A DNA stretch of 64,000 nucleotides from Streptomyces yatensis (GTDB lineage: Bacteria; Actinomycetota; Actinomycetes; Streptomycetales; Streptomycetaceae), in assembly GCF_018069625.1 (NCBI RefSeq), contig NZ_CP072941.1:992001-1056000 (forward strand), given 5' to 3'. Below the pieces are notes generated by a model. The model had not been told where the DNA came from, did not search any database, and saw nothing but the letters and a program-made list of their open reading frames with translations. Both the position numbers and the translations under genes were made by a program. This document shows positions 52,305-63,300 of this stretch, one piece after another; position 1 is the first letter of the stretch; each line of letters starts with the position of its first letter.

Positions 52305-52569
52305 GCGCTGTTCCGGGCTGGTCAAGAGGGCTCCTAGTGCTGGTATCCACGAATCGCGCCGGACGGGAGACAGGGCCGGTGCCCGGCTTCGGGCGAGTGC
52401 GGACGCACCTCGGGGGCGCGGGCGCATCTCGCCTTCCGGGGTGGGCTGTTCCCGGGTTGCGCTGAGCCGAAGTCCCAGGCGGCAGCTCCCGTTGGCCTGT
52501 ACACGCTATCGCGCTTTCCCGCCGGTCCGGCAGCCGTCCTCCGGTACCGGGACCGGGACGGCATCCGCG

Positions 52570-52690
52570 AGCCGGAGCGGAGCCGATGCGCAGCCGATAC
52601 GGATCCGACGCGGAGCCCGGAGCGAAGCCGATGCGCAGCCGCCGGGGAGCCGGGAGCGGAGCCGACGCGGACCCGACGGGGAGCCGGGGC
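52570..52690. repeat. Degenerate GGAGCCGATGCG-type repeats upstream of the M6 protease gene
   Basis: Variants of GGAGCCGA(T/C)(G/A)CG occur about eight times in 120 bp. They fill part of the 530-bp gap (52305-52835) between the acyl-CoA synthetase and the M6 protease. The rest of the gap has no gene; AT-richer sequence at 52750-52810 probably holds the protease promoter. Confidence 0.65.
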
Positions 52691-52835
52691 AGGAACCGGC
52701 GGGCGACGGCCACCGTCCGTCACCGACGCACTCTGGCGCCCCCTCTTTCCCCGCCTTACCTTTGGGCAGCGGTAGGCATACCGCTCGTACGGATTGTCAT
52801 CTCTGAGCTCCAAGACGCCCGACACGAGGTGAGCC

Positions 52836-54869
52836 TTGTTACTCCCCCGAAGACCCGTCGGCCGGTTGACCGTCGTCGCCACGGTCCTCGCCACCGCGGC
52901 GGCCATCGCCGCCGGACCCGCGCGCGCCACCCCCGATGGCACACCGTCGGCCGGCTCCGCCCGTCCCTCGCTGGTGCGGCCGATCGACCCGCAGCAGTGG
53001 CGCAACCCGGACGACATGACCTGGGCCGACTACCGTGCGGTTCCCGGAACGCGCTGGGCGGACCCCGACGTCAAACCCACACAGCGCACCTTCAAGGGCG
53101 CGCTGGTGCTCCTGGACTATCCGGACGAGGAGTTCACGGTCAGCCGCCCGGCCGGATCCACCCTCTTCGGCAATCCCCAGGCAAGCGCCTCCGATATCCC
53201 CCGCGACCGCCTCCCCCGCTTCTACCAGGACTTCCTCAACACCCCGGGGCCGCTGAACAACGGTCACACCATCAACGAGTACTGGATGGAGGACTCCGGC
53301 GGCCGCATCGGTGTCGATCTGACCGCCTTCGGCGTGTACCGCATGCCGGGCAAGTCCTATCAGTACGGTGTCGAGGACTCGATGAACCCGGGCGCCTGCC
53401 CGGCCGGGGACAGCTGCGACCAGGACATCCGGGCCGACGGCAAGGCCGCCTGGGTGGCTGATGTCGGCGCCGACGAGGCGGACTCGTTCGACTTCGTCTT
53501 CTACCTCACGGCCGGACAGGACGAGTCGTCCACCTGGCAGGAGTTCGGCCAGATGAAGTTCCCGAGCGCGGCGGAGATACCCGCCGACTGGGGACCACCG
53601 GCCACCGCGGGCGACAACTCCGCCCGGACCCGCTATGTGCCATGGACGTCCTGGCAGTCCGCCGCCCGTATCTGGCCCAACGCCGCCGACGGGTCGTCGG
53701 TGCAGGCCGAGAGCTCCGGCATGGCCGTGTACGCCCATGAACTCAGCCATATCCTGGGCATCGGGGACAACTACAACAACCCGTACGGCACGCCCCTCAG
53801 CCGTTCGTACACCGGTATCTGGGGCATGCTCTCCCGCGGTTCGTTCAACGGCCCCGGCGGGCCGCACACCCGCTGGCAGATCCCCGCCACCGCCGGCGGC
53901 TCGATGGGCTCCCAGCATGTGCTGCGCGACAAGCTGAAGCTCGGCATCGTCGACGAGAAGAACGTCCTGCGGCTGGACCGCGACGCCCTGAAGAGCTCCG
54001 GTCTCGTGGTCGCCCGGGTCACCGCACGCTCGGCGCCACCGGGGGAAAAGGGGCTCTCCGGGGTCAACATCGCCCTGGGCCGCGATCTCTCGCCGTCCTG
54101 CGACAACGCCACCGACCCGCTGTGCGACGGCGGTGGTTACGACCACTACACCGTCGAGATCGTCGACCGCATGGGCATGGACTCGTTCACCCCGGATCAC
54201 GGGGTGCTGCTCACCAAGACGAAGAACAAGGACCGGGCGCCGTTCGCCTGGGTGGTCGACGCGCATCCCGAGGACATCGACCTGGTGGACTTCCGGCGCC
54301 CCGACGGCACCACCCAGAAGATCACCATGGGCGACTACCGGCAGCTCAGCGATGCGCTCTTCCACGCCGGAGCCGACTCCGGCAGCCAGTACGAGTACAT
54401 CGACCGGGCCAACCGGCTGCACTTCTACGTGCTCGAACTCAAGCGCGACCGGTCCGGTGTGCTCTCGTACACCATCGCCGTGAAGTCCCTCGACGGCGCG
54501 GGACCGCAGCGCCGCGGACTGGCCCTCCACCGCGGCGAGGCCAAGGGGGACGCCGCCCAGTCCCGGGCCGTGTGCACCTTCGGCCTCGACAACACCGGGC
54601 GCACCACGGGCAACCGGGCCGAATCGGCGGCCACTTCGGTGGACTCGGATGTCTACCGGCTGTCGGCGAGGGCTGTCGGCCGGGGCTGGTCCGCGTGGCT
54701 GCCCAACCGTCTCGCCACCGCCAGGGCCGGTGGCACGGTGGATGTCGAGGTGGCCGTGGCCGCGAGGAAGGGCGCCACACGGCAGGGGGCGGTCATGCTC
54801 ACCGCCCGCTCCGAAAGCGATCCGCACCGCACCGCCAAGGCCATGTGCCGGTTGTCGAGCCGCCGGTAG
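52836..54869 (+). CDS. Secreted M6-family metalloprotease (immune inhibitor A-like), TTG start and TTA codon
   Basis: 677 aa. A signal peptide (about 1-30, VGRLTVVATVLATAAAIAAG, cleavage after ARA) is followed by an M6 domain with the zinc motif VYAHELSHILGIGDNY (HExxH) near residue 302 and the supporting WGMLSRGSFNGPGG. The C-terminal half is beta-rich with three Cys (DLSPSCDNATDPLCDGGG; a later VCTFGLDNTG). The family degrades extracellular proteins. The TTG at 52836 has GAGGTGA six bases upstream and is the only start that gives the signal peptide. Codon 2 (52839-52841) is TTA, read only by the bldA tRNA in Streptomyces, so production is probably tied to development. A bidirectional terminator follows. 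Confidence 0.9.
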   Translation: MLLPRRPVGRLTVVATVLATAAAIAAGPARATPDGTPSAGSARPSLVRPIDPQQWRNPDDMTWADYRAVPGTRWADPDVKPTQRTFKGALVLLDYPDEEFTVSRPAGSTLFGNPQASASDIPRDRLPRFYQDFLNTPGPLNNGHTINEYWMEDSGGRIGVDLTAFGVYRMPGKSYQYGVEDSMNPGACPAGDSCDQDIRADGKAAWVADVGADEADSFDFVFYLTAGQDESSTWQEFGQMKFPSAAEIPADWGPPATAGDNSARTRYVPWTSWQSAARIWPNAADGSSVQAESSGMAVYAHELSHILGIGDNYNNPYGTPLSRSYTGIWGMLSRGSFNGPGGPHTRWQIPATAGGSMGSQHVLRDKLKLGIVDEKNVLRLDRDALKSSGLVVARVTARSAPPGEKGLSGVNIALGRDLSPSCDNATDPLCDGGGYDHYTVEIVDRMGMDSFTPDHGVLLTKTKNKDRAPFAWVVDAHPEDIDLVDFRRPDGTTQKITMGDYRQLSDALFHAGADSGSQYEYIDRANRLHFYVLELKRDRSGVLSYTIAVKSLDGAGPQRRGLALHRGEAKGDAAQSRAVCTFGLDNTGRTTGNRAESAATSVDSDVYRLSARAVGRGWSAWLPNRLATARAGGTVDVEVAVAARKGATRQGAVMLTARSESDPHRTAKAMCRLSSRR

Positions 54870-54948
54870 GGCAGCGATGGGTGACAAGTGACGCGTGGCC
54901 AGATGACGCGGGACAGGTGGCGCGTGACAGGTGACGTGTGAAACGGGT

Positions 54949-54977
54949 GACGGCCCGCCGGCATACGGCGGGCCGTC
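54949..54977. terminator. Bidirectional terminator
   Basis: GACGGCCCGCCG at 54949-54960 pairs perfectly with CGGCGGGCCGTC at 54966-54977 around a 5-nt loop, between the convergent M6 and M28-like genes. The preceding 70 bp repeats GTGAC(A/G) motifs. Confidence 0.85.
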
Positions 54978-55017
54978 CCCGCTGTCTGCTCCGCGGGCCG
55001 TCGGGGCTCGGTGGCCC

Positions 55018-56415
55018 CTACTCCGTCTCGTCGCCCGCGGTCTGGATCGGCACCCGGAGGGTGTCGGGCTCACAGCCGGCCGTACCGGCGATGATCCTCG
55101 CCGCCCCCTTGGTGAGCGGCACCAGGCTCTGCTCGTCCACCTTGTCCGGGGTGTCCCGCGGATCGAAGATGTACATGGGCGTGGTGATCAGCTGCACCAG
55201 TGGCACACCCGTGTAGTAGAAGTAGGCGCCGTCGGTGGCCGGGTTCGGCGCGAAGGCGGTCGGCGACAGGATCCAGGAGCGGCGCAGGTCCTCCGCCGCC
55301 AGGGACTCGGCCACCAGCTCCTCCAGCCGGGGCGCCTGGGTGGTGAACCACCAGCGCACCTCGGGGTCGTCGGTCGGCACGACTTCTCCGTCGACCACCA
55401 CCGCCTGGCGTGCCGCGTGTTCCAAATGCATTTCGAGGACGACCTGCGGAAACAGCTCGGGGTGCGCCGCGATGAACGCCTGTGTGCCCGCGGCGCCCGC
55501 CATATGGCCGGACGTCAGCACGAACAGCATGTTGTGCGGTCGCAGCTCCTGGGGCACCGACGCCCAGAACTTGGCCTGCGCCAGCACGAGCGCGACCCCG
55601 GAGGCGTCCTCCACGGCGGACGCCCAGGGGCCGTCGTGGTGTGAACCGATGATCAGCCAGTGGTCGGAGGCGCCGGGCAGGGTGCCCACCACATTGTGGG
55701 TGGTCTCCTCGGTGATGGTGGCGTCGGAGACGATCCGGCCCTCGCACTCCCCCGACGCCATCAGTTCGCGGACCCGCTGTCCGTCCTCGCCGCTCAGCCA
55801 GATGCCGGGGATGGGGCGCCGTTCGGCGTCATAGGGCCAGTAGAAGTCGCTGGTCTCCCAGGGCAGTCCGGTGAGCAGCCCGACGTAGGCCGTGGCACCG
55901 TCCTTGGCGGCGATGTCGAAGTCCAGCACATGGGGAAGGTCGAACGGCACGGTCTGGACGAGGTCGGGGAACACCCCCTCGGGGTCGTAGGAGCCGGTGG
56001 CCCGGGCCTGCACCTCGGTCTGCGGCAGCTGTGTGAAGCCGATCTCCTGGACCGCGATGGAGCCGCGCACCTCCCCGTCCTCCATCCGCACCAGCCGGCC
56101 CTCGGTGCCCTCGGTCGGGGTGGTGTACGGCAGGGCGAGTCCCTCGAAGCGGATGGCCTCATCGGGGCGGCCGGTGGGCCAGATCTCGAAGGCGGCGGAC
56201 CGGGGCCGCCAGATGGGCGTGTCCAGCGGCTCCAGCCGCACATCCGCCAGCCCGGTCTCCCGGAACTGTTCCGCCGCCCACTCCTCGGTCCAGCCGTCGG
56301 CCGGATAGCCCGCCCGGCGAATGCCCTGGCTGACGATCAGTTCGATCCAGGCCATCATCTCCTTCGACGTGGGTGCCCGATCGAGGTACTTCTCCAGCGC
56401 CGGCCAGCCGCTCAT
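55018..56415 (-). CDS. M28-like peptidase with inserted PA-type domain, altered metal motifs
   Basis: 465 aa, no signal peptide. The N-terminal half carries a PA-type insertion (about 85-225). The peptidase core shows HWLIIGSHHDGPWASAVEDASGVALVLAQA, which keeps the first His and bridging Asp of M28 enzymes (stretch quoted from two adjacent pieces: HWLIIGSHHDGPW and EDASGVALVLAQA). Where M28 peptidases have a Glu-Glu pair, this protein reads VLTSGHMAGAAGTQAF, and the usual C-terminal His is not obvious, so activity may be lost or changed. I chose the ATG at 56413-56415 (complement), which has AGGAGG at ideal spacing; two upstream ATGs lie in or before the ribosome-binding site. It is convergent with the M6 protease and divergent from the DUF1579-like gene. 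Confidence 0.8.
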   Translation of the reverse strand: MSGWPALEKYLDRAPTSKEMMAWIELIVSQGIRRAGYPADGWTEEWAAEQFRETGLADVRLEPLDTPIWRPRSAAFEIWPTGRPDEAIRFEGLALPYTTPTEGTEGRLVRMEDGEVRGSIAVQEIGFTQLPQTEVQARATGSYDPEGVFPDLVQTVPFDLPHVLDFDIAAKDGATAYVGLLTGLPWETSDFYWPYDAERRPIPGIWLSGEDGQRVRELMASGECEGRIVSDATITEETTHNVVGTLPGASDHWLIIGSHHDGPWASAVEDASGVALVLAQAKFWASVPQELRPHNMLFVLTSGHMAGAAGTQAFIAAHPELFPQVVLEMHLEHAARQAVVVDGEVVPTDDPEVRWWFTTQAPRLEELVAESLAAEDLRRSWILSPTAFAPNPATDGAYFYYTGVPLVQLITTPMYIFDPRDTPDKVDEQSLVPLTKGAARIIAGTAGCEPDTLRVPIQTAGDETE

Positions 56416-56662
56416 CGTCATCCTCCTCATCGCCACGGTCCGGATTCATGCTCGACGGGCGGGCTAAAGCTGGGCTAACGCGAGTCCAGTGCGCCTCTTT
56501 TCGCGGAGCCCCTTTCCGTATCGGTTCGTATCAGGAGGAGGCCAAGCCGGGCGTTAGACCCACTTTGGTGACGGCGCAAATGATGGTCGCCGTATCCGGA
56601 CTGGCCGCCCGGCAGGCGGCTCAGCCGCAGGTCAGTGCCCGATTGACGGTTGGGAGTCGAGT

Positions 56663-57310
56663 GTGCGCACCGAGAAGTCAGAGGAACGGGAACCGGATGG
56701 CACGGCACGGCGGCGGAAGTGGATCCGGTACGTCCCGGCCGGTGTCGTGGGCGTGGCCGCCGTGAGCCTGATCGCGCTCACCGTCTCCCCGGTGAACGCC
56801 GAGCCCGATAGCAGAGCCAAACCGCCGCGCGGCAGGAATCCACTGCCCGCTCCCCCGCAGATCCGCGACCTCGACTTTCTGCTCGGCTCCTACACCTGCG
56901 AGTACACCCCACCGCCGGGCGGCACGGCGGCGGTGCTGAAGCTGACCACCAGGCGGGCGATGGGAGGGCATTACTTCTACACGGACGCCACCCTCGAACC
57001 CGGAAACGTGGTCGGCCGTTCGACCTTCGGCTGGAATCCCGTCGACGGGAAATTCATCAACCAGTACCACGACAACTGGGGTTCGTCCGGAAACTACACC
57101 TCATCCGGCTGGAAGGACGGCCACCTGATATTCAAGGGCCCGCTCACCCAGGTCATCACACCCAATGCCACGGGACAGACATCGGGCGTGAAGCTGGACC
57201 TCATGGATGACTACCAGGTGCTCGGCCGGGGGCATTTCAAGAATTCCACGAGCTTCACCTTCCCCGACGGAAGTATCTTGCACGGCAGTTACGACTGCCG
57301 CCGCCAATAG
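56663..57310 (+). CDS. Secreted DUF1579-like protein
   Basis: 215 aa. A basic start (TARRRKWIRY) leads to one hydrophobic segment, VPAGVVGVAAVSLIALTVSP (about 25-44), a signal peptide or anchor. The following domain begins IRDLDFLLGSYTCEYTPPPG and shows TFGWNPVDGKFINQYHDNWG, then YTSSGWKDGHLIFKG: the lipocalin-like beta pattern of DUF1579/THAP4-type domains. There are two Cys (SYTCEY and YDCRRQ) that could pair. No known enzymatic activity. The GTG at 56663 has GGGAG six bases upstream. It ends 39 bp before the modular PKS gene on the same strand, so it could belong to that cluster's transcript; such lipocalin-like proteins can bind hydrophobic small molecules. Confidence 0.82.
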   Translation: MRTEKSEEREPDGTARRRKWIRYVPAGVVGVAAVSLIALTVSPVNAEPDSRAKPPRGRNPLPAPPQIRDLDFLLGSYTCEYTPPPGGTAAVLKLTTRRAMGGHYFYTDATLEPGNVVGRSTFGWNPVDGKFINQYHDNWGSSGNYTSSGWKDGHLIFKGPLTQVITPNATGQTSGVKLDLMDDYQVLGRGHFKNSTSFTFPDGSILHGSYDCRRQ

Positions 57311-57349
57311 CGTTCAGTTCCGGACCGAGGGAAGTGGGGGTGGCCGACC

Positions 57350-60300
57350 ATGGCGAGCAATGAAGAGAAGCTGCTCGACTATCTGAAGCGGGTGACGGCG
57401 GATCTCCGGCAGACGCAGCGCCGTCTCAAGGATGTCGAGTCCGCGGGGCATGAGCCGGTCGCGATCGTGGGAATGTCCTGCCGCTTTCCCGGAGGCGTAC
57501 GGTCCCCCGAAGAGCTGTGGGAACTGGTCGCCACCGAGCGGGACGCCATCTCGGAACTCCCCACCGACCGCAATTGGGACCTGGAGAATCTCTTCCATCC
57601 CGACCCGGACCACCCGGGCACGAGCTATACGCGCGAGGGCGGCTTCATCGACGACCCCGCGGGATTCGACGCCACGTTCTTCGGCATCAGCCCCCGCGAG
57701 GCTCTCGGGATGGCCCCGCAGCAGCGGCTGGCCCTGGAGGCGTCCTGGGAGGCCATCGAGCACGCCGGTGTCGACCCGGAGTCGCTGCGGGGCAGCCGGA
57801 CGGGCACCTTCATCGGCTGCGATCACCTCGACTACTGCTCCGACGCCTCCCAGGTGCCCGAGGGCTCGGCCGGCTACTTCACCATCGGCAACTCCGCCAG
57901 TGTGGTGTCCGGCCGGGTGGCGTACACGCTCGGTCTCGAGGGCGCCGCGGTGACGGTGGACACCGCGTGCTCCTCCTCCCTGGTCGCCATGCATCTGGCC
58001 TGTCAGGCGATCCGGCAGGGCGAATGCGATATGGCGCTGGCCGGGGGCGTGGCCGTGATGTCCTCGACGGCGCCGTTCATCGGCTTCAGCGAGCTGCGGG
58101 GGCTCGCCCCGGACGGCAGGTCCAAGGCGTTCTCGGCGAACAGCGACGGCATGACCCTGGCCGAAGGCGTGGGGGTCCTGCTGCTGGAGCGGCTGTCGGA
58201 CGCGCGCCGCAACGGCCACCAGGTGCTGGCCGTGATCCGGGGCACGGCGGTCAACCAGGACGGCGCCAGCAACGGCCTGACCGCCCCGAACGGGCCCTCG
58301 CAGCAGCGCGTGATCCGGCAGGCGCTCGCCAACGCCCGGCTGTCACCGTCCGAGGTGGACGCGGTGGAGGCACATGGCACGGGCACGACGCTGGGCGACC
58401 CGATCGAGGCGCAGGCGCTGCTGGCCACGTACGGGCAGGAGCGGGACGAGGGACGGCCGCTGTGGCTGGGGTCCATCAAGTCCAACATCGGGCATGCGCA
58501 GATGGCGGCGGGTGCGGCCGGGGTCATCAAGATGGTGATGGCGATGCGGCATGGAGTGTTGCCCGCCTCACTGCACATCGACGAGCCGACACCCCATGTC
58601 GACTGGACCGCGGGCGATGTCCACCTGCTGACCGAGGCGCGCGAGTGGCCACGCGGCGAGCATCCACGCCGGGCGGGGGTGTCCTCGTTCGGCATCAGCG
58701 GGACGAACGCCCATCTGATCCTGGAGCAGGCCCCTGAGGAGGCCGCGACGGAGCTCGGGGACCTCGGGGTGGCGCCGGTGGACCCGGTGGCGGTGGAGCC
58801 GGTCCCCGTCGAGGTGGAGCCGGGGGCGGTCGGAGCGGAACCGGTGGCGGGCGGAGTGGAGCCCGTTGCGGTCGCGGTGGAGTCGGTGGGCGGGCCGATG
58901 CCGTGGGTGGTCTCGGCGCGCGGTACGGAGGCGCTACGAGGCCAGGCCCGGGCGCTGGCCACACGGGTGACCACCGACCCGGGGGTGACCGCTGCGGAGG
59001 TGGGCTGGTCCCTGCTGCGGTCCAGGACGCTCTTCGATCACCGGGCCGTGGTGATCGGCCAGGACCGTGAGGAGCTGGTGGCGGGTCTGGAGGCACTGGC
59101 CGCCGGAGAGCCGCATCCGAGTCTGGTGGGGCCCGGGGGGACGACTGGCGATACCACTGGGCAGACCGTGTTCCTCTTCAGCGGGCAGGGCAGCCAGCGC
59201 CCCGGCATGGGCGCCGAACTCTACGACCGCTTCCCCGTCTTCGCCGAAGCCTTCGACGAGGTCTGCGGTCTTCTCGATCCGCATCTCGAACATCCGCTAC
59301 GGCAGGTGGCCTTCGCCACTGATGCAGAGCGCGCCGGGCTGCTGGATCACACCACCTACGCCCAAGCCGGACTGTTCGCCCTGCATATCGCCCTGGCCCG
59401 CCTGCTCGACTCACTTGGCGTACGCCCCGACACCGTCATCGGCCACTCCATCGGCGAGATCGCCGCCGCCCACATCGCCGGAGTCTTCGACCTCCCCGAC
59501 GCCTGCCACCTCGTCGCCACCCGCGCCACCCTCATGGGAGGACTCCCCGAAGGCGGAGGCATGGCCACCATCGCGGCCACCCCCGACGAACTCGCCGAGA
59601 ACCTGACCCAATTCGACGGCCAAGTGGGCATCGCCGCCCTGAACACCCCCGGCAACACCGTCATCTCCGGCCCAATCGACCTCGTCACCGACATCAGCAA
59701 CTCCTGGGCGGCCAAGGGCCGTAAGACGAGGTCCCTCACGGTCAGCCACGCCTTCCACTCCCCCCTGATGGACCCCATCCTCGAACCCTTCAAAGAGGCA
59801 ATCAGCGGGCTGACCTACCACCCACCCACCATCCCCCTCATCAGCAACCTCACCGGACAACCAGCGGATGAACACATCACCACCCCCGACTACTGGGCCC
59901 AACACATCCGCCAGCCGGTCCACTTCCACCCCGGCATCACCCACACCGCACCCCACACCAGCCTCTACCTCGAACTCGGCCCCGACCCCGTTCTCGCCAC
60001 CGCAACCCAGCACACTCTTCACCACCGCACCACCACCAACACCGAGCAGAACAACCCCACCGACCGGCCGACGCCCCTGATCACATCCGCCCTCACCCGT
60101 AAGCAGCCCGAGGAACGGGCCCTCACTCATACGCTCGCCCGGTTGCACACCACGGGGGTGGAAGTCGACTGGACCAGTTGGTTCCCCGCCGACCCGGCGC
60201 CCCGGGTGGTCGGGTTGCCGACGTACGCCTTCCAGCACCAGCGCTTCTGGCTGGCTCCGCCCGCCGCCCGTACGACCGTCGAGGGGACGGCCGAGGACCC

Positions 60301-63300
60301 GGCCGAGGCGCAGCTCTGGCATGCCATCGAAGAGCTGGACGTCGACGCCCTCACCAGCACACTCCAGCTGGAGGAGGGCGGCCCCGGCATCGACGCCCTG
60401 TTGCCCGCACTGCCCGTGCTGTCCGCCTGGCGGCGTCAGCACCGGGAACGCTCCACCATCGACTCCTGGCGCTACCGGGCCACTTGGCAGCAGCTCCCCG
60501 ACCCGGCCGCACCGGCCCTGACGGGCACCTGGCTGGTGGTCGCCCCCGCCGGGCAGGAGGAGCACGCGACGGTCCGGGTCACCGTCCAGGCGCTGCGGGC
60601 ACACGGCGCCACGGCGCATCCGTTTGAGGTCGACGCTCATGACATCGATCGCGCCACGCTCCGCGAACGCCTCGGCCGGCTGACCGAGGAGTTCCAGCCC
60701 GCCGGAGTCATCAGCCTGCTCGCCCTCGACCAGGAGCCGCTCGTCGGCCACTCCGCGGTGCCCGCCGGGCTCGGGGCCACCGTCGCTCTTCTCCAGGCTC
60801 TCGGTGACGCCGACATCGGCGCGCCCCTGTGGTGCGTGACGCAGGGCGCCGTCACCACTGGTCGCAGCGACCTTCTCCCCCACCCCGAGCAGTCGCAGAT
60901 CTGGGGGTTCGGCCGCGTGGCCGCCCTGGAACATCCGCAGCGCTGGGGCGGGCTCATCGATCTGCCCGCCACCATGACCCACCACACCGCGGGTCGGCTG
61001 GCGGCCCTTCTCGTAGCCGGACAGCCCGAGGATCAGGCCGCCATCCGCACCACCGGAACGTACGCGCGCCGCCTCATCCGTGTGCCCGCCGTCGACACCG
61101 CCCCCGCTCCCGCTCCCTGGGAGCCGTCGGGGACCACGTTCATCACGGGTGGCACCGGGGGTCTCGGCGCCGGGCTCGCCCGCTGGCTGGCCCACCGGGG
61201 CGCACCTCATCTCCACCTCATCAGCCGTTCCGGACCCGACGCGCCCGGTGCGTCCGAGCTCAGCGAGGAGCTCACCGCTCTGGGGACGGATATCACCATC
61301 ACCGCCTGCGACGCCTCCGACCGCGCCGCACTCCGGCAGCTCATCGACACCGTCCCCGCCGAACACCCCCTCACCGCCGTCTTCCACACCGCCGGAACGA
61401 TGGAACTGGGACAGATCAGCGAGCTGGACTCCGGGCGGCTGCAGTCCGTTCTGCGGTCCAAGGCCCTGGCCGCCGCTCATCTGCACGACCTCACCCAGCA
61501 CCTCGACCTCACGGCCTTCGTTCTCTTCTCGTCGAACGCCGCCACCTGGGGCAGCGGCCAGCAGGCCGCCTACGCCGCCGCGAACACCTACCTGGACGCG
61601 CTCGCCGAACACCGCCACACCCGGGGCCTGCCCGCCACCAGCCTCGCCTGGGGCCCGTGGGGCGAGGCAGGCATGGCCGCCGACCAGCACACGCTCTCCC
61701 ACCTCAGGCGGCGCGGTCTCTCGCCCCTCCCCACCGACCTCGCCATCGCGTCGCTGCACCACGCCCTGACACACCACGACACCGTCGTCACGATCGCGGA
61801 TGTCGACTGGGCGAGGTTCGGGAGTACGTTCACCGCGCAGCGCCCGAGCCCGTTCCTCACCCGGCTGATGCCGTCGGCCGCCGAGCCCGCCACACCCACG
61901 GACACCGCCGACGACAATCCGTTGCGGCGGCAGCTCGGCGCGGCGCCGGCCGCGCAGCGGCACCAGATCCTCGTCCGCCATATCCAGACCCTGGCCGCGA
62001 CGATCCTCGGCCACCCCGACCTGAACGCGATTCCCCCGGCGCAGCCCTTCCAGGAGCTGGGCTTCGACTCCCTCACGGCGGTCGAGCTGCGTAATCAGCT
62101 CGCCGCCACCACCGGCCTCCCGCTCGCCCCGGCGCTGGTCTTCGACCATCCGACGCCGAATGCGCTCGCCACCTACCTCAGCGCGGAACTGACGGGGCAG
62201 AAGGCCGCCGTCACCACCCATACGGCGTCCGCGGCCGCCGACGACGAGCCGATCGCGATCGTCGGCATGGCCTGCCGCTACCCGGGTGGCGTGCGCTCAC
62301 CGGAGGAGCTGTGGGAGCTGGTCGCCGCGGGCCGGGACGCCGTCGGGGAGATGCCCACCGACCGTGACTGGGATCTGAACACCCTCTTCGACCCCGACCC
62401 CGAGCGTCTGGGCACCAGCTATGCGCGCGAGGGCGGCTTCCTCCACGACGCGGCCGGGTTCGACGCGGCGTTCTTCGGCATCAGCCCGCGCGAAGCGCTC
62501 GCCATGGACCCCCAGCAGCGCCTGCTCCTGGAGACCGCCTGGGAGACCTTCGAGAACGCGGGCCTGGACCGGGACACGCTCGCCGGAAGCGTCACCGGTG
62601 TCTTCGCGGGCGGCACCTATCAGGGCTACGGCGCCTCCGGAAGCTCCTCGGCGCGGGAGGTCGAGGGGTATCTGCTCGCGGGCGGTACGCCGAGTGTCAT
62701 GTCCGGCCGGGTGGCGTACGCGTTCGGCCTCGAAGGGCCCGCGCTGACGGTGGACACGGCGTGTTCGTCCTCGCTGGTGGCGATGCATCTGGCGGCCCAG
62801 GCGCTGCGGCAGGGCGAATGCACGATGGCGCTGGCGGGTGGCGTGACGGTGATGGCCACCCCGACCACCTTCATCGAGTTCTCCCGCCAGCGCGGTCTGG
62901 CGGCCGACGGTCGGTGCAAGCCGTTCGCATCGGCGGCCGACGGCACCGGCTGGGGCGAGGGCGCCGGGCTTCTGCTGCTGGAGCGGCTGTCGGACGCGCG
63001 CCGCAACGGCCACCGGGTACTGGCCGTGATCCGGGGCTCCGCGGTCAACCAGGACGGCACCAGCAACGGCCTGACCGCGCCGAACGGGCCGTCACAGCAG
63101 CGGGTCATCGGACAGGCGCTCGCCAACGCGCGGCTGTCGCCGGCGGAGGTCGATGTGGTGGAGGGGCACGGCACCGGGACCACGCTCGGCGATCCGATCG
63201 AGGCGCAGGCGCTGCTGGCCACGTACGGCCAGGGCAGGCCGGAGGACCGGCCGCTGTGGCTCGGCTCCATCAAGTCCAACATCGGCCATACCCAGGCCGC

